DNA from: Verrucomicrobiaceae bacterium
GTDB taxonomy: Bacteria > Verrucomicrobiota > Verrucomicrobiae > Verrucomicrobiales > Akkermansiaceae
Length of the DNA stretch: 5,855 nt
Direction: 5' to 3'
NCBI GenBank assembly: GCA_003820635.1
Contig: RPOS01000301.1
Span: 1-5,855, forward strand
Below the pieces are notes generated by a model. It had not been told where the DNA came from and did not search any database. It saw nothing but the letters and a program-made list of their open reading frames with translations. Positions 4,682 to 5,855 of the stretch are shown here, one piece after another. Every line of letters begins with the position of its first letter. Positions within the stretch are counted from its first letter, which is position 1. The position numbers were made by a program, and so were the translations under genes.

Positions 4682-4840
4682 TGGATGAATAGTCTCATGA
4701 GTCGCATGTCAAATGCGGCGGATGGGGACTGTTTTTATCTGCCCACTGACATGCACCTTCACGCCTTCTATCTCTTAAAAGAAGCGGTTTTTGCAGATAA
4801 AAACTTTAAAGTAGAAGTTCGACAGGAGTCCCAGGCATGA
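4655..4840 (+). CDS. Hypothetical protein, 61 aa, upstream partner of the primase
   Basis: 61 residues, family not recognised. The N-terminus, MDINVCTGEWMNSLMSRM, looks amphipathic. A middle with GDCFYLPTDMHLHAFYLLKEA (24-44) suggests a strand followed by a helix, and FKVEVRQ (51-57) a closing strand, so a small alpha/beta fold is likely. There is no signal peptide or membrane segment. Its stop overlaps the primase start as ATGA (4837-4840), so the two are translationally coupled; that favours a replication-linked role such as a primase accessory protein, which is an inference from position alone. The long open frame on the opposite strand (4768-5145) is a shadow. Confidence 0.72.
   Translation: MDINVCTGEWMNSLMSRMSNAADGDCFYLPTDMHLHAFYLLKEAVFADKNFKVEVRQESQA
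4824..4828 (+). promoter_or_regulatory. Shine-Dalgarno site of the primase gene
   Basis: AGGAG ends eight bases before ATG4837 and is the only strong ribosome binding site I find in the window. It fixes the primase start and, with the ATGA overlap, supports coupling to the 61-aa gene. Confidence 0.65.
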
Positions 4841-5855
4841 CCAATACCAATCAGCAAGCTCTCAAGCCTGGTGAAATCAAGCTTGATTACATTCCTGTCG
4901 ACTGGCCCTTGACCCCTTTGGGTCCAAACAAAGATCCGTATGTGGCTGGCTGGCAAAAGAAACCTTTCAGTCCCCAGGAAATTGAAGAAGAAATCCTGGG
5001 TGGGCGCTGCAAAGCTGTTGGCTTGCTTGGCGGTCCGGTCTACAACCATCCCTATGGCTTCGTCTGGGTTGATGTCGATGGTCCTACCGTCTACCAACTC
5101 ATCGAGGAACTCTCGGAACTTCCCTTTGAGCAGGCGCTTCCACAAACCTTAACAATTCTTAGTGGGAAGGAGGGGCGTGAGCGGAAGCTGTACAAGCTTT
5201 CCCGCGATCAACACAAACAATTCATCCGTAACAAGTACACCTGGCACTCGGAAGGACCCAAAGAAAAGCTGGAGATTCTGTGGAAGCGGCACCAAGGTGT
5301 GTTAATGGGTTTGCACCCAGAGACATCCGGTTACTTCACCGCTCCAGACCAGGGATTTGAGTGGATTGAAAACCTGCCTGAGTTTCCGGACTGGTTACTA
5401 AATGCCATCGTTCAAAAGAATGTCAAGCAAGGGGTGCCGGCAAAAGAAACGACACGCATCATCGGACCTTCCTTTGCGATCAACGCTGAAATTTCCCTTG
5501 AGCGGGACATGCAGCTTGCATTGGAAGCAATGTGGGGCATGCCACCAGAAGCAACAGATGACTACGACATCTGGATCACGGTTGGCCAATCGCTTCATTC
5601 ACTGGATGAATCTCTGCTGGATCATTGGGATGAATGGTCTCGGCAATCTGATAAGTATCGGGATGGCGAGTGCCAGCGGCGTTGGCTTTCCTTCTCAAAA
5701 GGTGGTGGCCGGAGTGTTGGCTCTATCGTTCACGTCGCCAAAGAGAACGGTTGGAAGCCTTCTGAAAATCACAAAGCAATGAATGTAGACGATGCCATGC
5801 TTGATCACGTATCCAAATTATTAAATGAACTGGAAGACGACTTGGGTTTAGACAA
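4837..5855 (+). CDS. Bifunctional DNA primase-polymerase, Prim-Pol plus PriCT-2 (cut by the right edge)
   Basis: 339 codons are open to the window edge. Residues about 15-190 form an archaeo-eukaryotic primase-type Prim-Pol domain: LTPLGPNKDPYVAGWQ (25-40), VGLLGG (61-66), then VWVDVDG (76-82) with metal-binding D79 and D81. SGKEGRERKLY (109-119) occupies the second motif, but the usual His of S-x-H is absent. LEILW (145-149, E146) with GVLMGLHPETSGYF (154-167) fits the third. Residues about 223-306 match the PriCT-2 domain, including YDIWITVGQSLH, WDEWSRQSDKY, RRWLSF and VGSIVHVAKENGW. It would make primers and short DNA at phage forks. Proteins of this build often continue into a superfamily 3 or similar helicase, which would lie beyond 5855. 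Start is set by AGGAG and the ATGA overlap. Confidence 0.9.
   Translation, partial: MTNTNQQALKPGEIKLDYIPVDWPLTPLGPNKDPYVAGWQKKPFSPQEIEEEILGGRCKAVGLLGGPVYNHPYGFVWVDVDGPTVYQLIEELSELPFEQALPQTLTILSGKEGRERKLYKLSRDQHKQFIRNKYTWHSEGPKEKLEILWKRHQGVLMGLHPETSGYFTAPDQGFEWIENLPEFPDWLLNAIVQKNVKQGVPAKETTRIIGPSFAINAEISLERDMQLALEAMWGMPPEATDDYDIWITVGQSLHSLDESLLDHWDEWSRQSDKYRDGECQRRWLSFSKGGGRSVGSIVHVAKENGWKPSENHKAMNVDDAMLDHVSKLLNELEDDLGLD

Noticed and set aside
4768..5145. Minus-strand open frame of 125 aa
   Set aside because: It is antisense to the 61-aa gene and the conserved Prim-Pol motifs, with no start signal or recognisable domain.
5402..5782. Plus-strand open frame of 126 aa inside the primase
   Set aside because: The primase frame through the same bases encodes a clear PriCT-2 domain.

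Overview
The window looks like part of a tailed-phage genome, or a phage-like mobile element, rather than a bacterial chromosome. It combines a primase-polymerase replication gene, a PD-(D/E)XK nuclease, several very small genes, almost no intergenic DNA and a set of nucleotide-sugar genes. No structural, packaging or integrase gene is visible. The host cannot be read from the sequence. Most genes lack a clear Shine-Dalgarno sequence, and the gene mix recalls phages of aquatic bacteria such as picocyanobacteria, but that is an impression and not a demonstration.

Left third (1-2487): a nucleotide-sugar block. On the minus strand, a complete PLP-dependent GDP-4-keto-6-deoxymannose 3-dehydratase (ColD-type, 240-1415) overlaps by 13 bases the start of a glycosyltransferase that runs off the left edge (1-252). 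Divergent to them is GDP-mannose 4,6-dehydratase (1465-2487). In known colitose biosynthesis GMD makes the substrate of ColD, so the pair could make a GDP-3,6-dideoxy-4-ketohexose. The neighbouring transferase is a candidate to use it or a reduced derivative. The last reductase/epimerase (ColC) is not in the window.

Middle (2484-4351): a cluster of tiny minus-strand genes (66 aa, 29 aa with one membrane segment, and possibly a hidden 58-aa membrane ORF with a non-ATG start). They lie tail to tail with GMD and head to head with a plus-strand PD-(D/E)XK nuclease (2905-3759). That nuclease is followed tail to tail by a minus-strand, strongly basic, Ala/Pro/Lys-rich, probably disordered protein (3767-4351).

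Right third (4352-5855): a short divergent promoter region, then plus-strand genes for 57-aa and 61-aa proteins of unknown function. A bifunctional primase-polymerase (Prim-Pol plus PriCT-2) follows, joined to the 61-aa gene by an ATGA overlap and cut by the right edge.

Gene direction changes at nearly every step. Convergent neighbours touch or overlap with no room for a classical terminator. All three divergent gaps (about 50-60 bases) hold face-to-face sigma70-like promoters whose -10 elements overlap or nearly touch inside an inverted repeat. This repeated bidirectional-promoter design, the phage-borne 3,6-dideoxysugar genes and the histone-tail-like basic protein are the most interesting signals.
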